Positions 1-5,455 of a stretch of 5,455 nt of DNA are shown here, piece after piece. The DNA is from Pseudomonadota bacterium (GTDB lineage Bacteria > Pseudomonadota > Alphaproteobacteria > Rhizobiales > Rhizobiaceae), in the NCBI GenBank assembly GCA_023435335.1, contig JAEYRU010000105.1:1-5455 (forward strand), given 5' to 3'. The notes beneath the pieces are model-generated. The model was not told the origin of the DNA. It was given only the letters and a program-made list of their open reading frames with translations, and searched no databases. Position numbers and translations under genes: made by a program. Numbering within the stretch: position 1 is the first letter of the stretch; each line of letters opens with the position of its first letter.

Positions 1-1073
1 CCGCCTTCGCCGGCGTGACGCCGAATCTGAAGCTGCCGGACCTCGTCTTGCCCGGGCGGAAACCAGAGACGCCGAGGGCGCAGCACCAGGCCGAATTCCG
101 TTCCCCCGGCGCCTATTTCGCCGAGAACGCAGTGCGCGGCGTGACCTCGGGCGGGCGTTCCCGTGCCGCTCGGCATGCTTCGACGCTCGCGGCCATCGAG
201 CGAAGCACCGGCGTTCCGGGCAGCATTGTGCTCGCCATCTGGGGACGCGAGTCCGGTTTCGGCGCGGCGAAGATCCCGCACGACGCGATCGAGGTGCTGG
301 CCACGAAGGCCTTCCTTGCCACCCGCAAGGAGATGTTCCGCAGAGAAGTCTTGGCGGCCCTCGAGATGATCCAGCGTGGCGTGCCGCGCTCGGCGATGAA
401 GTCTTCCTGGGCGGGCGCGCTCGGCCAGCCGCAGTTCCTGCCGAGTTCCTACCTCGCGCATGCCGCCGACGGCGATGGCGACGGCCGCGCCGACATCTGG
501 AACTCGGAGGCCGATACGCTCGCCTCTATCGCGAGCTACCTCGCCCATTTCGGCTGGGTGAAGGGTCGCGACTGGGGTTTCGAGGTCACGGTTCCTGACG
601 GCGTCTCCTGCGCGCTGGAGGGCCCCGACAGTGGCAGGCGGATTTCCGAATGGGCTGCGATGGGGGTTTCCCGCGTCGGCGGCAGGCCTTTCCCGGAGCA
701 CGAAGCCCGCCAGCAGGGCTTCCTGCTCATGCCGGCCGGCCGCCACGGCCCGGCCTTCATCGTGACCCCCAACTTCTATGTGCTGAAGGCCTATAACGAG
801 AGCGATCTCTACGCCCTGTTCGTGGGACACGCGGCTGACCGCATCGCCTTTGGCGATCGTACATTCGATGCGGGATGGGGCGATGTCGGTGGTCTCCATC
901 GGTCGGACGTCGCCGCCCTGCAGCGCGGGCTCGAACGCCTCGGCCACGATGTCGGTGGGGCCGACGGCCTCGCCGGTTTCAAGACGCGTCGCTCGATCGG
1001 CGCCTGGCAGGCCGCCAACGGCATGCGCCCGACCTGCTTTCCTGATGCGGGACTCGTGCGCGCGCTGCGTTGA
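1..1073 (+). CDS. Lytic murein transglycosylase, MltB/SLT_2 type, with C-terminal peptidoglycan-binding domain (5' partial)
   Basis: The enzyme cleaves the MurNAc-GlcNAc bond of peptidoglycan in the periplasm, leaving 1,6-anhydroMurNAc ends. The gene is cut by the left edge. The reading frame is open from base 3 and the codons before the GTG at 15 read AFAG, which continues the family-like 'AFAGVTP' segment, so that GTG is not the true start and the signal peptide lies outside. Numbering from that GTG, Glu79 in WGRESGFG is the expected catalytic acid. SWAGALGQPQFLPSSYL (131-147) is the family's substrate-groove signature, and DGDGDGRADIW (152-162) resembles the EF-hand-like calcium site known in E. 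coli Slt35. A PG_binding_1-like domain fills about residues 290-352 (LQRGLERLGH, then KTRRSIGAWQ). Family membership is very likely; the exact paralogue is not determined. The small Kazal lipoprotein gene follows on the same strand after 56 bp. Confidence 0.93.
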   Translation, partial: AFAGVTPNLKLPDLVLPGRKPETPRAQHQAEFRSPGAYFAENAVRGVTSGGRSRAARHASTLAAIERSTGVPGSIVLAIWGRESGFGAAKIPHDAIEVLATKAFLATRKEMFRREVLAALEMIQRGVPRSAMKSSWAGALGQPQFLPSSYLAHAADGDGDGRADIWNSEADTLASIASYLAHFGWVKGRDWGFEVTVPDGVSCALEGPDSGRRISEWAAMGVSRVGGRPFPEHEARQQGFLLMPAGRHGPAFIVTPNFYVLKAYNESDLYALFVGHAADRIAFGDRTFDAGWGDVGGLHRSDVAALQRGLERLGHDVGGADGLAGFKTRRSIGAWQAANGMRPTCFPDAGLVRALR

Positions 1074-1085
1074 CGTGGAGCCCTT

Positions 1086-1108
1086 CGCGCGCTCGCGCGT
1101 TCTGTTGC
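1086..1108 (+). terminator. Weak GC hairpin after the transglycosylase gene
   Basis: CGCGC and GCGCG arms (1086-1090 and 1095-1099) enclose a 4-base loop and are followed by TTCTGTTG, which is only partly T-rich. It lies 12 bases after the stop codon at 1071-1073. It could be a weak terminator or attenuating hairpin between the transglycosylase and the lipoprotein gene, but the stem is short and such GC palindromes occur by chance in this base composition. Confidence 0.2.
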
Positions 1109-1117
1109 GGGACAACC

Positions 1118-1129
1118 AGGGAGAGGAAG
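1118..1129 (+). promoter_or_regulatory. Ribosome binding site of the Kazal-like lipoprotein gene
   Basis: The purine-rich stretch AGGGAGAGGAAG directly precedes the ATG at 1130. The AGGGAG core sits 6 bases from that ATG. It decides the start against the upstream in-frame TTG at 1070, which overlaps the previous stop codon and has no such site. Confidence 0.75.
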
Positions 1130-1537
1130 ATGAACCATCTTAACAAACTCTTCGCCGCCGCTACCCTCCTTCTTTCAGGCGCCGTGGTGGCTGCCTGCAC
1201 GGCTGTGGTGGTCGAGGAGCGCCCGCCGACGCGCCCCGGTGCGCCGCAGATGTGCACCATGCAGTACGATCCCGTCTGTGGGGAGCGTCGTGGCAGCCGA
1301 CAAACCTTCGGCAATGCCTGCGAAGCGGACCGTGCCGGCTACCGCATCGTCCATCCCGGCGAATGCCGCCGCGGCGGCTGGGCCGGGCCGGGGACGGCAC
1401 CTCCCGATCGCCCTCAATTCTGCACCCGCGAATATGCGCCGGTCTGCGCGGCGCGCGGCGGCAGTCGCCAGACGTTCGGCAACTCCTGCGAGGCGGAAGC
1501 CGCGGGCTACCGCATCATACGCGACGGGCGCTGCTGA
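1130..1537 (+). CDS. Lipoprotein with two tandem Kazal-like serine protease inhibitor modules
   Basis: This 135-residue protein begins with a lipoprotein signal peptide: Lys6, a hydrophobic run (7-22), and lipobox VAAC with Cys23 as the lipidation site. Thr follows the Cys, so there is no Asp+2 inner-membrane retention signal and an outer-membrane location is likely. A Pro/Arg-rich linker leads to module 1 (42-79) and module 2 (98-135), joined by a Gly/Pro linker. Each module has the identical spacing C-x7-C-x13-C-x14-C and they match at 25 of 38 positions. CTMQYDPVC and CTREYAPVC match the reactive-site loop of avian ovomucoid domain 3 (CTLEYRPLC), giving predicted P1 residues Met44 and Arg100. 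The Cys that classically follows at C5, and its partner C1, are absent in both modules. The last residue is the final Cys. Kazal homology is well supported; real inhibitory activity and the target protease are unknown. The gene may be cotranscribed with the transglycosylase or have its own unseen promoter. Confidence 0.88.
   Translation: MNHLNKLFAAATLLLSGAVVAACTAVVVEERPPTRPGAPQMCTMQYDPVCGERRGSRQTFGNACEADRAGYRIVHPGECRRGGWAGPGTAPPDRPQFCTREYAPVCAARGGSRQTFGNSCEAEAAGYRIIRDGRC
1253..1534 (+). repeat. Tandem duplication of the Kazal-like module within the gene
   Basis: Two 114-base units (1253-1366 and 1421-1534) encode the two cysteine modules, separated by a 54-base linker. Protein identity is 25 of 38, yet shared residues often use different codons: the SRQT run is agc-cga-caa-acc in unit 1 and agt-cgc-cag-acg in unit 2. 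This points to an old duplication kept by selection on the protein rather than a recent copy. Confidence 0.8.
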
Positions 1538-1598
1538 TCCCGGGGTGTGGCGCTTGCGGGCCTTGCGGACGGTTGGTTCGATGGCCAGGGGTGGCTCG
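1538..1598. other. Short convergent intergenic gap without clear terminator
   Basis: The Kazal lipoprotein gene and the HAD phosphatase gene end tail to tail here. The only inverted repeat found is GCCA-GGGG-TGGC (1584-1595), a 4-bp stem without a T-tract on either strand. A short direct repeat CTTGCGG occurs twice (around 1553 and 1562). Nothing convincing for termination is visible. Confidence 0.5.
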
Positions 1599-2318
1599 TC
1601 AGCGACCGTCGGCCGGCGTCTCCAGGTAGCCGGGGAGGTCGGCCACTGATTCGAGGATGACGTCGGCCAGCGGCGCGAGCGTCTCGCGAGTGCCGGTGCC
1701 CGAGAGCACGCCGACCACCAGGCCGGCCCCGGCGGCCCGGCCCGTTTCCAGGTCGTGCCTGTTGTCGCCTACCATCGCGATCTCGGCAGGCTTCATGCCG
1801 GCCATGTCCGCGAAGGCGATCAGCACGTCGGGCGCCGGCTTGGGACGCGCCACGGCGTCATATCCGTAAGCTGCGGCGAACATATTGGCGAAGCCCAGCG
1901 CCACCAGGGTCTGTTCGGCGCCCAGCGTGGAATCGTTGGTCGCCATGCCCAGCCGGTAGCCGGCCGCGTGCAGGCGGGCAATGGCATCGTGGATGCCGGG
2001 TAGGGCGACCGCGCTTGCCGCGCCCTCCCGGGCGGTCAGCGCGTCATACATGGCGACTGTTGCCGTCAGCTCCTCGCGATCGAGATGCGGATGCCAGAGC
2101 GCGACGATGTCTGCATTGGTGCCAGCAGCGAAGATGGAATCTGGGCGGAATCCCCCGGTGACGAGGTCGAGGCCGCTCATGTCCAGCAGCCGGTCGGCCT
2201 GGACGATATCGCCACTCGCTGCCTGCAGCGCCATCGTCCGCGCCACCGCCGCCCAGGTGGCATTGAAGTCGATCAAGGTGCCGTCCTTGTCAAAAAGGAT
2301 CGCGCGGATGCGGCTCAC
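1599..2318 (-). CDS. HAD-superfamily hydrolase, phosphoglycolate-phosphatase-like
   Basis: This is a predicted cytosolic Mg2+-dependent phosphatase of 239 residues, a usual length for Gph-like HAD enzymes. Motif I is FDKDGTLID, with nucleophile Asp10 and acid/base Asp12. Motif II is ATNDS (Thr127), motif III is RPKPAPD (Lys160) and motif IV is VGDNRHD (Asp185 with Asp189). A helical C1-type cap lies between about residues 18 and 105. The start chosen is the GTG at 2318: it follows the pgi stop in a GTGA overlap and puts motif I near the N-terminus. The longer in-frame ATG at 2453 would add 45 residues of Arg/Cys-rich sequence lying inside pgi and is rejected. No strong ribosome site precedes the GTG, which fits translational coupling. 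The substrate is unknown. Phosphoglycolate is the default guess from family resemblance, and a side-product of sugar-phosphate metabolism is an inference from the pgi linkage. Confidence 0.88.
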   Translation of the reverse strand: MSRIRAILFDKDGTLIDFNATWAAVARTMALQAASGDIVQADRLLDMSGLDLVTGGFRPDSIFAAGTNADIVALWHPHLDREELTATVAMYDALTAREGAASAVALPGIHDAIARLHAAGYRLGMATNDSTLGAEQTLVALGFANMFAAAYGYDAVARPKPAPDVLIAFADMAGMKPAEIAMVGDNRHDLETGRAAGAGLVVGVLSGTGTRETLAPLADVILESVADLPGYLETPADGR

Positions 2319-3964
2319 CGGGTTGCACCACGATGCGCACGGAAGAATTCGACAAGTCCTGCCGTCGATGCGTCCCGTTCCTCTGCCGGAGCATTGCCCT
2401 GCACGACGGGGAGCAATTCGGTGGCGAGTTCCTTGCCGAGTTCCACGCCCCACTGGTCGAAGGCGTTTATTCCGAAGAGTTGCGCCTCGACGAAAACGCG
2501 ATGCTCGTAGAGCGCGATAAGACGGCCGAGGGCGTAAGGATCGAGCCTACCATAGAGGATGGTCACCGACGGGCGGTTTCCGGCGAAGACGCGGTGCGGC
2601 GCCAGCCTGTCGACCTCGGCCCCGGGCAGGCCGCGCGCGGCAAGCTGCGCCCGCGCCTCCTCAAGCGTGCGGCCTTTCATCAGCGCTTCCGACTGGGCAA
2701 GGCAGTTGGCGAGCAGCAGGTCATGGTGGTGCTGCAACTCCGGCTCGTGACCTTCTGCCGCGGCGATGAACTCGACCGGGATCACGTCGGTGCCCTGGTG
2801 CAGCAGCTGGAAGAAGGCATGCTGCCCGTTGGTGCCGGGCTCGCCCCAGACCAGCGGCCCGGTGGGCGTAGCGGCCGGGGCACCGTCGAGCGCGACGCTC
2901 TTGCCGTTCGATTCCATGTCGAGCTGCTGCAGGTAGGCAGGCAGCCGCGCCAGCCGCTGGTCGTAGGGGATGACGGCGCGTGCCGGGTAGCCGCATACCA
3001 CCCGGTGCCAGAATCCGATCAGCCCCATCAGCACCGGCAGGTTGCCCCTGAGCGGCGCCTCGGCGAAATGCCGGTCGAGATCGTGTGCGCCGTCCAGGAA
3101 ACGGGCGAAAGCCTCGCGCCCGACGGCAATCATCACCGGCAGGCCGATCGCCGACCACAGCGAATAGCGCCCGCCCACCCAGTCCCAGAAGCCGAAGACG
3201 CGGTCGGCCGTGATTCCGAAGGCGTCGACTTTGTCCAGCGCGGTGGATACGGCGGCAAAGTGATGGCCGACCGCGCCCTGACCAAGCTTCCCGGCGAGCC
3301 AGCGTCGTGCCGTCTCGGCATTGGTCATGGTCTCGACGGTGGTGAAGGTCTTGGACGCGACGATGAAGAGCGTCGTCTCGGGGTTCACGAGCTTCAACGT
3401 GTCGGCGATGTGCGCGCCATCGACGTTGGAGACATAGTGCGCGCGCGGGCCGTCGTGGTAGGGCGCGAGCGCCAGCGTCGCCATCGCCGGCCCAAGATCT
3501 GAGCCGCCGATGCCGATATTGACGATGTCGGAGAAGGCTTTCCCGGTCGCGCCGCGGATCTCGCCTGACCGCACCGCCTCGGCGAAGCGGCCCATTGCCT
3601 CGAGCACGGCGACGACGTCGGGCATGACGTCGACGCCGCCGAGCAGCACGGGTCTGCCCGAGCGGTTGCGCAGGGCCGTGTGCAGCACTGCTCGGTCCTC
3701 AGTGACGTTGATGCGCTCGCCCCACAGCATGGCGGCGCGCCGTTCCTCGACGCCTGCGGCGCGCGCGAGGCCAGCGAGCAGATCCATGGTTTCGTCATCG
3801 ACCGCGCACTTTGAGAAGTCGAGCAGCAGGTCGTCGAAGCCGGCGGAGAAGCGGGAGAAGCGTTTGCGATCGGCGGCGAAGGCATCGCGCAGGCTGGCGC
3901 CGCTGCCGGCTTCGCGCCGACGGCGAAGCGCAGCGAGCGCGGTATCGAAAGCGGCCTTGTCCAT
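2315..3964 (-). CDS. pgi: Glucose-6-phosphate isomerase
   Basis: The enzyme interconverts glucose 6-phosphate and fructose 6-phosphate in the cytosol, linking glycolysis or Entner-Doudoroff flux, gluconeogenesis and the pentose phosphate route. The 549 residues equal the usual bacterial length. Family marks in order: GIGGSDLGPAM (151-161), VSNVDGAHI (178-186), the phosphate-binding ASKTFTTVETM (203-213), signature 1 DWVGGRYSLWSAIGLP (261-276), LDMESNGKS (348-356), GEPGTNGQHAFFQLLHQGTD (374-393) and signature 2 LFGINAFDQWGVELGK (496-511). Catalytic residues expected from the E. coli and rabbit enzymes are all present: Arg266, Glu351, His382 and Lys511. The ATG at 3964 has an AGGAG site 5 bases upstream. 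The gene is intact. It is first in an operon with the HAD phosphatase gene, which overlaps it by 4 bases, and is divergent from the MocR regulator. Confidence 0.98.
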   Translation of the reverse strand: MDKAAFDTALAALRRRREAGSGASLRDAFAADRKRFSRFSAGFDDLLLDFSKCAVDDETMDLLAGLARAAGVEERRAAMLWGERINVTEDRAVLHTALRNRSGRPVLLGGVDVMPDVVAVLEAMGRFAEAVRSGEIRGATGKAFSDIVNIGIGGSDLGPAMATLALAPYHDGPRAHYVSNVDGAHIADTLKLVNPETTLFIVASKTFTTVETMTNAETARRWLAGKLGQGAVGHHFAAVSTALDKVDAFGITADRVFGFWDWVGGRYSLWSAIGLPVMIAVGREAFARFLDGAHDLDRHFAEAPLRGNLPVLMGLIGFWHRVVCGYPARAVIPYDQRLARLPAYLQQLDMESNGKSVALDGAPAATPTGPLVWGEPGTNGQHAFFQLLHQGTDVIPVEFIAAAEGHEPELQHHHDLLLANCLAQSEALMKGRTLEEARAQLAARGLPGAEVDRLAPHRVFAGNRPSVTILYGRLDPYALGRLIALYEHRVFVEAQLFGINAFDQWGVELGKELATELLPVVQGNAPAEERDASTAGLVEFFRAHRGATR

Positions 3965-3969
3965 GAGCG

Positions 3970-3974
3970 CTCCT
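3970..3974 (-). promoter_or_regulatory. Ribosome binding site of pgi
   Basis: On the minus strand AGGAG lies 5 bases before the ATG at 3964-3962, at optimal spacing, confirming the pgi start. Confidence 0.8.
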
Positions 3975-4006
3975 GCGGTTCGGCCCGCCGCCCGGCGGTG
4001 CGTCTC

Positions 4007-4035
4007 TTTAAGCCGCGCGCGCCGTCAGGTTCAAG
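4007..4035 (-). promoter_or_regulatory. Candidate pgi promoter
   Basis: On the minus strand CTTGAA (4035-4030), 17 bases, then CTTAAA (4012-4007) resembles the alphaproteobacterial pattern CTTGAC-N17-CTATAT: good at -35, poor at -10 (3 of 6). It would give a leader of about 35 bases before the ATG at 3964. This is only a pattern match. Confidence 0.3.
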
Positions 4036-4106
4036 ACGCAACCGCCCCGTTCATGGCCCAATGACCGATACATCACTGGAACAAAAGTAAAGCATAAGAA
4101 AATTTC

Positions 4107-4125
4107 ATTGGCTTAAGCGATTGGC
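4107..4125 (+). repeat. Direct repeat ATTGGC-N7-ATTGGC, candidate operator half-sites
   Basis: ATTGGC occurs at 4107-4112 and again at 4120-4125, 13 bases apart start to start, upstream of the regulator gene. MocR regulators such as GabR and TauR are known to bind direct-repeat half-sites, so a role as regulator target is conceivable. The repeat is short and may be chance. Confidence 0.3.
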
Positions 4126-4130
4126 CCAGG

Positions 4131-4159
4131 TTGAACCAGCCGGATATGCGCAATAGTCT
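4131..4159 (+). promoter_or_regulatory. Candidate promoter of the MocR-type regulator gene
   Basis: TTGAAC (4131-4136), 17 bases, then TAGTCT (4154-4159) has correct spacing and lies 25 bases before the start codon, giving a leader of about 19 bases that still includes the ribosome site. The -35 lies inside the palindrome GGTT-G-AACC (4129-4137), which could allow repression. Both hexamers are weak matches. Confidence 0.3.
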
Positions 4160-4173
4160 CCGCCGCCATCACT

Positions 4174-4179
4174 GGAGAG
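4174..4179 (+). promoter_or_regulatory. Ribosome binding site of the MocR-type regulator gene
   Basis: GGAGAG lies 5 bases before the ATG at 4185. It directly abuts the ATG at 4180, which is in another frame, so it selects 4185 as the start. Confidence 0.7.
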
Positions 4180-4184
4180 ATGCC

Positions 4185-5455
4185 ATGTCCTCGCGAAGTG
4201 ATTCCGCGATCTGGTCCGGGCTGTTCCGAATTTCAACCGATTCGGGCCAGACGCTGCAGGCGCAGATCCGCCAGGCGATCGTCGCCGCCATCCTCGACCG
4301 CCAGATCGCCGCGTCGATGCCCCTCCCCTCATGTCGGGTGCTGGCGGAGAAGCTCGGCGTGGCCCGCGGCACCGTGGTGCTCGCCTTCCAGCAATTGGTG
4401 GACCAGGGCTTCCTGATCGCGCGCGAGCGGCGCGGTCATTTCGTCAACCCCGACATCCTTGCCGCGCCCGGCCGTCCGGCCGAGAAGCCGGCGGACGGCG
4501 GCGCCGGCATCGACTGGAAGGGCAGGCGCCGCCTCGCCGCCAGTGAGATGCCCGACGGCTACAAGTACGAGAACTGGATCAAGGCGAACTATCCCTTCGT
4601 CTACGGCCAGTTCGATCCGGCGCTGTTTCCGACGGCGGAGTGGCGCGAATGCAACCGCATGGCGCTGGCCGTGCTGGAGATACGCAACTGGGCCGGCGAC
4701 GTTGTCGACCGCGACGACCCGCTGCTGATCGAGCAGATCCAGGCGAGGCTCCTGCCGCGGCGAGGCATCTTCGCCAATCCGGACGAGATCATCGTCACCC
4801 TGGGAGCGCAGAACGCGCTTTACATGTTGGCGACGCTGCTAATGGGCAAGGGTGCAAAGGTGGCGATGGAGGATCCCGGCTATCCCGACGCGCGCTCCAT
4901 CTTCAAGCTGGCGGGCGCCGACGTGCAGCCGGTGCCGGTCGACGAGTCCGGCATCGTGACCTCGGCCATTCCGGCCGATTCCGGCTTCGTTTTCGTCACG
5001 CCCAGCCACCACTGCCCGACCATGGTGCCGCTTTCGGCGGAGCGGCGGCAGGACCTTCTGGCGCGCGCCAACCGCAACAACCAGATCATCATCGAGGACG
5101 GCTACGACAGCCAGTTACTCGACGAGGCGCCGCAGCAGGCCCTGAAGAGCGTCGACCGCTCGGGACGCGTCGTCTATGTCGGCTCGATGTCGAAGACGCT
5201 CGCCCCGGGCCTGCGCATCGGCTACATCGTCGCCGACGCGGCGCTGATCGCGGAGCTGAGGGCGCTGCGCCGCTTCATGCTCAGGCATCCGCCGGCCAAC
5301 AACCAGCGCGCCGTCGCGCTGTTCCTGTCGCTCGGCCACCACGAGGCGCTGGTGCGCCGGCTTTCGGCCGCGTTCGCGGAACGCCGCAAGCGGCTTGCCC
5401 ATGCCGTCGACGCCTTCCTGCCGGAATGGCGCTTCGGTGAGACGCCGGGTGGAAC
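4185..5455 (+). CDS. MocR-family transcriptional regulator: GntR-type winged HTH fused to aminotransferase-like domain (3' partial)
   Basis: The frame from the ATG at 4185 stays open to the right edge (423 full codons). Residues about 22-90 form a GntR-type winged helix-turn-helix: LPSCRVLAEKLGVARGTVV, then FQQLVDQGFL and the wing RERRGHFV. A linker (about 91-125) leads to a fold-type I aminotransferase-like domain from about 130: GAQNALYMLA (207-216), EDPGYPDAR (229-237), VTPSHHCPT (271-279), EDGYDSQ (304-310) and VGSMSKTLAPGLRIGY (332-347). Lys337 is the expected PLP Schiff-base lysine, and Asp305 and Tyr307 fit the cofactor contacts known from GabR. Such proteins bind PLP and an amino compound to switch transcription and usually act as regulators, not transaminases. 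The ligand and target gene cannot be named. About 40-70 residues are probably missing at the C-terminus. It is divergent from pgi, with a possible self-regulatory operator region between them. Confidence 0.93.
   Translation, partial: MSSRSDSAIWSGLFRISTDSGQTLQAQIRQAIVAAILDRQIAASMPLPSCRVLAEKLGVARGTVVLAFQQLVDQGFLIARERRGHFVNPDILAAPGRPAEKPADGGAGIDWKGRRRLAASEMPDGYKYENWIKANYPFVYGQFDPALFPTAEWRECNRMALAVLEIRNWAGDVVDRDDPLLIEQIQARLLPRRGIFANPDEIIVTLGAQNALYMLATLLMGKGAKVAMEDPGYPDARSIFKLAGADVQPVPVDESGIVTSAIPADSGFVFVTPSHHCPTMVPLSAERRQDLLARANRNNQIIIEDGYDSQLLDEAPQQALKSVDRSGRVVYVGSMSKTLAPGLRIGYIVADAALIAELRALRRFMLRHPPANNQRAVALFLSLGHHEALVRRLSAAFAERRKRLAHAVDAFLPEWRFGETPGG

Larger units (their letters stand above)
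3965..4184. other. Divergent intergenic regulatory region between pgi and the MocR-type gene
   Basis: This 220-base gap separates two genes read outward. Its centre (about 4080-4110) is clearly A/T-richer than the surrounding genes, with runs such as ACAAAAGTAAAG and GAAAATTTC. It must hold the promoters of pgi and the regulator, and it is the natural place for MocR operators. No small ORF or RNA gene is recognised in it. Confidence 0.75.

Noticed and set aside
15..17. GTG at 15 as the true start of the transglycosylase
   Set aside because: The frame is open upstream and encodes family-like sequence (AFAG before VTP), and no signal peptide follows the GTG; the gene is simply cut by the window edge.
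1070..1129. N-terminal extension of the Kazal lipoprotein from the TTG at 1070
   Set aside because: That TTG overlaps the transglycosylase stop, lacks a ribosome site, and would place 20 Arg/Cys-rich residues before a complete lipoprotein signal peptide.
1584..1595. GCCA-GGGG-TGGC as a bidirectional terminator between the convergent genes
   Set aside because: The stem is only 4 bp and neither strand has a T-tract after it.
2319..2453. N-terminal extension of the HAD gene from the ATG at 2453
   Set aside because: The 45 added residues are Arg/Cys/Gly-rich, lie inside pgi and push HAD motif I away from its usual N-terminal position; the GTG at 2318 makes a standard overlap.
2333..3502. A 389-codon open frame on the + strand opposite pgi
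   Set aside because: It lies antisense to a complete, motif-verified pgi, its translation is rich in Arg, Gly, Val and His without any recognisable domain, and long antisense frames are common in high-GC genes.
4180..4416. A 78-codon frame starting with the ATG at 4180
   Set aside because: It abuts the ribosome site without spacing and its translation is a Pro/Ser/Arg-rich shadow of the regulator's HTH region.
4640..5440. A 266-codon + strand frame
   Set aside because: It is out of frame with the MocR gene; its translation is low-complexity Arg/Ala/Gly sequence, whereas the frame from 4185 gives clear HTH and aminotransferase motifs.

Overview
The window is high-GC DNA with a bacterial layout. 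Protein features (a MltB-type transglycosylase with a C-terminal peptidoglycan-binding domain, a Kazal-like lipoprotein, a long MocR regulator with an 'RNWAxDxVDRDDPLLIEQ'-type motif) point to an alphaproteobacterium, most likely of the Hyphomicrobiales (rhizobia-like: Mesorhizobium, Nitratireductor or relatives). This assignment is from memory of family sequences, not from a search. No mobile element, CRISPR array, tRNA or rRNA was seen.

Layout from left to right. (1) Positions 1-1073, + strand: the 3' part of a lytic murein transglycosylase gene that enters from outside the window. (2) 1130-1537, + strand: a small lipoprotein with two tandem Kazal-like protease-inhibitor modules. (3) 1599-2318, - strand: a HAD-superfamily phosphatase. 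(4) 2315-3964, - strand: glucose-6-phosphate isomerase (pgi), overlapping the HAD gene by a GTGA junction, so these two form an operon read right to left. (5) 3965-4184: a divergent intergenic region with the likely promoters and possible operators. (6) 4185 to the right edge, + strand: a MocR/GntR-type regulator (winged helix-turn-helix fused to an aminotransferase-like domain), cut by the window end.

The genes make three functional groups: envelope (peptidoglycan lysis plus an outer-membrane-directed inhibitor lipoprotein), central carbon metabolism (pgi with a possible metabolite-repair phosphatase), and a PLP-sensing regulator transcribed away from pgi. The operon pair and the + strand envelope genes converge at 1538-1598, where no convincing terminator is visible.

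Most of the window is ordinary chromosomal housekeeping DNA. The least ordinary item is the double Kazal lipoprotein. Both modules lack exactly the two cysteines that pair as C1-C5 in classical Kazal domains, and they carry different predicted P1 residues (Met and Arg). I do not see a convincing undescribed multi-gene system here.
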